A stretch of 64,000 nucleotides of DNA from Ahaetulla prasina (lineage: Eukaryota; Chordata; Lepidosauria; Squamata; Colubridae): positions 231,182,794 through 231,246,793 of the forward strand of contig NC_080540.1 of the NCBI RefSeq assembly GCF_028640845.1. The letters are read 5' to 3'. Both the position numbers and the translations under genes were made by a program. The notes beneath the pieces are model-generated. The model ran no database searches and was not told the DNA's origin. It saw nothing but the letters and a program-made list of their open reading frames with translations. The stretch's first letter is position 1, and the number at the start of each line of letters is the position of its first letter. Below are positions 62,269-64,000 of the stretch, one piece after another.

Positions 62269-62976
62269 ATCTACAGCAATCCATTTCTATCAACTCATGG
62301 AAGGACACTGATGTTCTGATGAAAGAACCCAGCACTGGGTTCTTTCATTTCGACATAAGACTTAAGTACTCACTTTTTCCTGAATGGAAGGCATACGGAA
62401 TGCAGGATTTACAAATAGTATGTGACAGGTCAAAAATACTTCCATTTTTTTTTTTACGCAGCAACAAAATGAGAAAGAGCAGCAAAGAATTATATTATAC
62501 TTTGAGCTATAGTCCTGTTAAACTTTTCACTTTAGTGTGAGATGAAAGTAATCGTTGATTTATTGTGATCTATTGGGAGAGATGAAGCCCTTTTTGGGAG
62601 CAATTACAGTAGAAGAATGGACAAGAAAGTACCAGAAAGTTCCATTGAAATCAATGGACTATATCAATGTATACAAAGCAGTACAATTAAAATATTAATG
62701 ATTAGGTGTAGAGACACATTTAATATATTTGTATCCAATTGAGAACTTAGGATAGGGATGGAGGTTCACTTATTTTATCTTTGCAACAACATTGTGAGAT
62801 AGGTTGGACTGATAGAAAATGATTGGCCTTTTGAAGCCTGTGATTGAGTAGGACTTGATTATGGCTCTCACTACTTCAAACCCAGCATCTTAATCATTAA
62901 CTATATTGGTGTAGAAGTTGGAGATAATAGGTAACCTTTCATAAATTAGTACCAATAGTAATACCAATACCAGTAC

Positions 62977-63164
62977 TGTAATGTATTTGAATTTTAGGAG
63001 GGAAATTTGGGTGGGAAAATGCATGTTGCTGATTGGCTGATGCCTCAGCCAAATTACTATTTAAAGAGGGGTTTTTGCCTGTTGGTTTTTGCTGGGATCA
63101 CAATAAACTAAAGAGCTGTTGTCACTTGTATCGTCTCCTGCCTCTTCATTGCCCGAACTTAACA
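62977..63164 (+). mobile_element. Gypsy-type LTR (5' LTR)
   Basis: TGTAATG...CTTAACA, 188 bp with TG...CA ends. TTTAAAGAGG near 63060 may act as a TATA-like box, and AATAAA lies at 63102-63107. The next bases, TTGGCGACGAAGG at 63165, have the look and position of a tRNA primer-binding site. Confidence 0.75.
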
Positions 63165-63266
63165 TTGGCGACGAAGGTGGGATATTGAAGGCAGTGAGAT
63201 CAGGAAAAGAGCTGAAGGAGCAACTTAGTTTCAACCCCAGCCAGTAGCAAGAGCGGATACATAGCG

Positions 63267-63451
63267 ATGTCTAGCTATACGCCGCCAGCGCCATTCGACC
63301 CAGCCAAGGAGAAATGGGGGTCGTACATGGCTCGTTTCGAGTGTTTCCTTGAAGCTAACGAACTGCAAGGAGTATCGGATAATCGGAAGCTCGCTTACTT
63401 CCTGAGCCACTGTGGGCCAGAAGTCTTCGATATTGCCGAATCGCTGTTGGA
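63267..63451 (+). pseudogene. Gypsy gag start, truncated
   Basis: ATG at 63267 after the primer-binding site opens a frame reading MSSYTPPAPFDP, then KWGSYMARFECFLEANEL, RKLAYFLSHCGPEVFDIA and LLEP, as in the N-terminus of vertebrate Gypsy Gag. It keeps frame to 63451 and is then cut off by unrelated DNA (the 62-bp segment), so about 60 residues remain. Confidence 0.8.
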
Positions 63452-63513
63452 ACCGCTTTATATAAACTATTGATTGGAGCCAGTCATGCCCCACGCCAAA
63501 AGGTTTTTAGTTT
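63452..63513 (+). repeat. 62-bp segment duplicated from 59169-59230 (right copy)
   Basis: Exactly fills the space between the Gypsy gag break and the L2-type RT; one mismatch to the left copy. Confidence 0.95.
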
Positions 63514-64000
63514 TGCACGGAGACAGCTTTGGTCGCATTGGTGGATGATCTCTGGAGGGCCAGGGGCAGGGGTTATTCCTCTGCCCTGGTCCTATTAGAT
63601 CTCTCAGCGGCTTTTGATACCATCGACCATGGTATCTTGCTGCGCCGGTTGGGGGGATTGGGAGTGGGGGGCACCGTGTATCAGTGGTTCTCCTCCTATC
63701 TCTCCGACCGGTCGCAGACGGTGTTGACAGGGGGGCAGAGGTCGACCGCGAGGTGCCTCACTTGTGGGGTGCCGCAGGGGTCGATCCTCTCGCCCCTTCT
63801 GTTCAACATCTATATGAAGCCGTTGGGCGAGATCATCAGTGGCTTCGGGGTGAGATACCAGCAGTACGCTGATGACACCCAGCTGTACTTTTCCACCCCG
63901 GGCCACCCCAATGAAGTTGTTGAAGTGTTGTCCCGGTGTTTGGAGGCCGTACGGGTCTGGATGGGTAGAAACAGGCTCAAGCTTAATCCCTCCAAGACGG
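63514..64000 (+). mobile_element. L2-type LINE reverse transcriptase, open to the window edge
   Basis: An uninterrupted frame of about 160 codons with no ATG at its left end: TETALVALVDDLW, LLDLSAAFDTIDH, CGVPQGSILSPLLFNIY and catalytic YADDTQLY, then RLKLNPSKT. These are fingers and palm motifs of L2-group LINE ORF2 with the catalytic Asp pair intact. It has no stops, so it is the youngest-looking LINE in the window. The left end is broken at the 62-bp segment; the right side continues outside. Confidence 0.85.

Overview
The window is vertebrate nuclear DNA, almost certainly from a squamate and most likely a snake. The one host gene is the 5' portion of a retinaldehyde dehydrogenase gene, best matched to ALDH1A1, on the minus strand. 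Six coding exons are present: exon 1 at 30442-30501, exon 2 at 14534-14638, exon 3 at 8838-8978, exon 4 at 7142-7271, exon 5 at 3090-3151 and exon 6 at 684-812. All have AG/GT borders and compatible phases, and together they encode the first 209 residues of a protein of about 500. The exons for the catalytic Cys and Glu lie beyond base 1. A compact promoter (CCAAT, octamer, TATA-like) sits just upstream of the start codon, at 30613-30645.

Everything else is non-coding and repeat-rich. The snake assignment rests on the repeats: three CR1 (Snake1/L3-type) LINE 3' ends with ATTCT tails, tRNA-derived SINEs of Sauria type, a SINE sharing its tail with an L2-like LINE, a Penelope-like element, R4-like LINE fragments, and many short hAT-type MITEs with 8-bp target duplications.

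Layout. 1-30441 is the transcribed part of the gene; its introns hold an LTR nested in a LINE (3.5-4.85 kb), many MITEs, a CR1 tail next to an inverted templated duplication (9.06-10.18 kb), a short interstitial telomeric array (18.1 kb) and a degraded LINE split by a solo LTR with a perfect 5-bp target duplication (18.2-21.1 kb). 30.65-64 kb is the upstream intergenic side, with no host exon that I can see. It holds a Penelope-like element in an inverted-pair arrangement with 1.48-kb arms (33.8-37.6 kb), a palindromic MITE split by a SINE (40.0-40.46 kb), an L2-like LINE end (41.05-41.48 kb), a perfect 50-bp-arm palindrome (47.05-47.15 kb), two R4-like LINE fragments tail to tail (56.9-58.0 kb), and at the right edge a Gypsy LTR plus gag start that breaks off into an L2-type reverse transcriptase running out of the window.

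No undescribed gene system is evident. The most interesting signal is RNA-structural: the 3' end of the Penelope-like element carries a hammerhead-ribozyme-like core (CTGANGA, stem II, GAAACGTC), and unrelated short palindromic repeats elsewhere in the window show the same architecture with different stem sequences. Other points worth checking are a 62-bp segment found both at 59.17 kb and exactly at the Gypsy/L2 breakpoint at 63.45 kb, and the telomeric repeat at a broken MITE.
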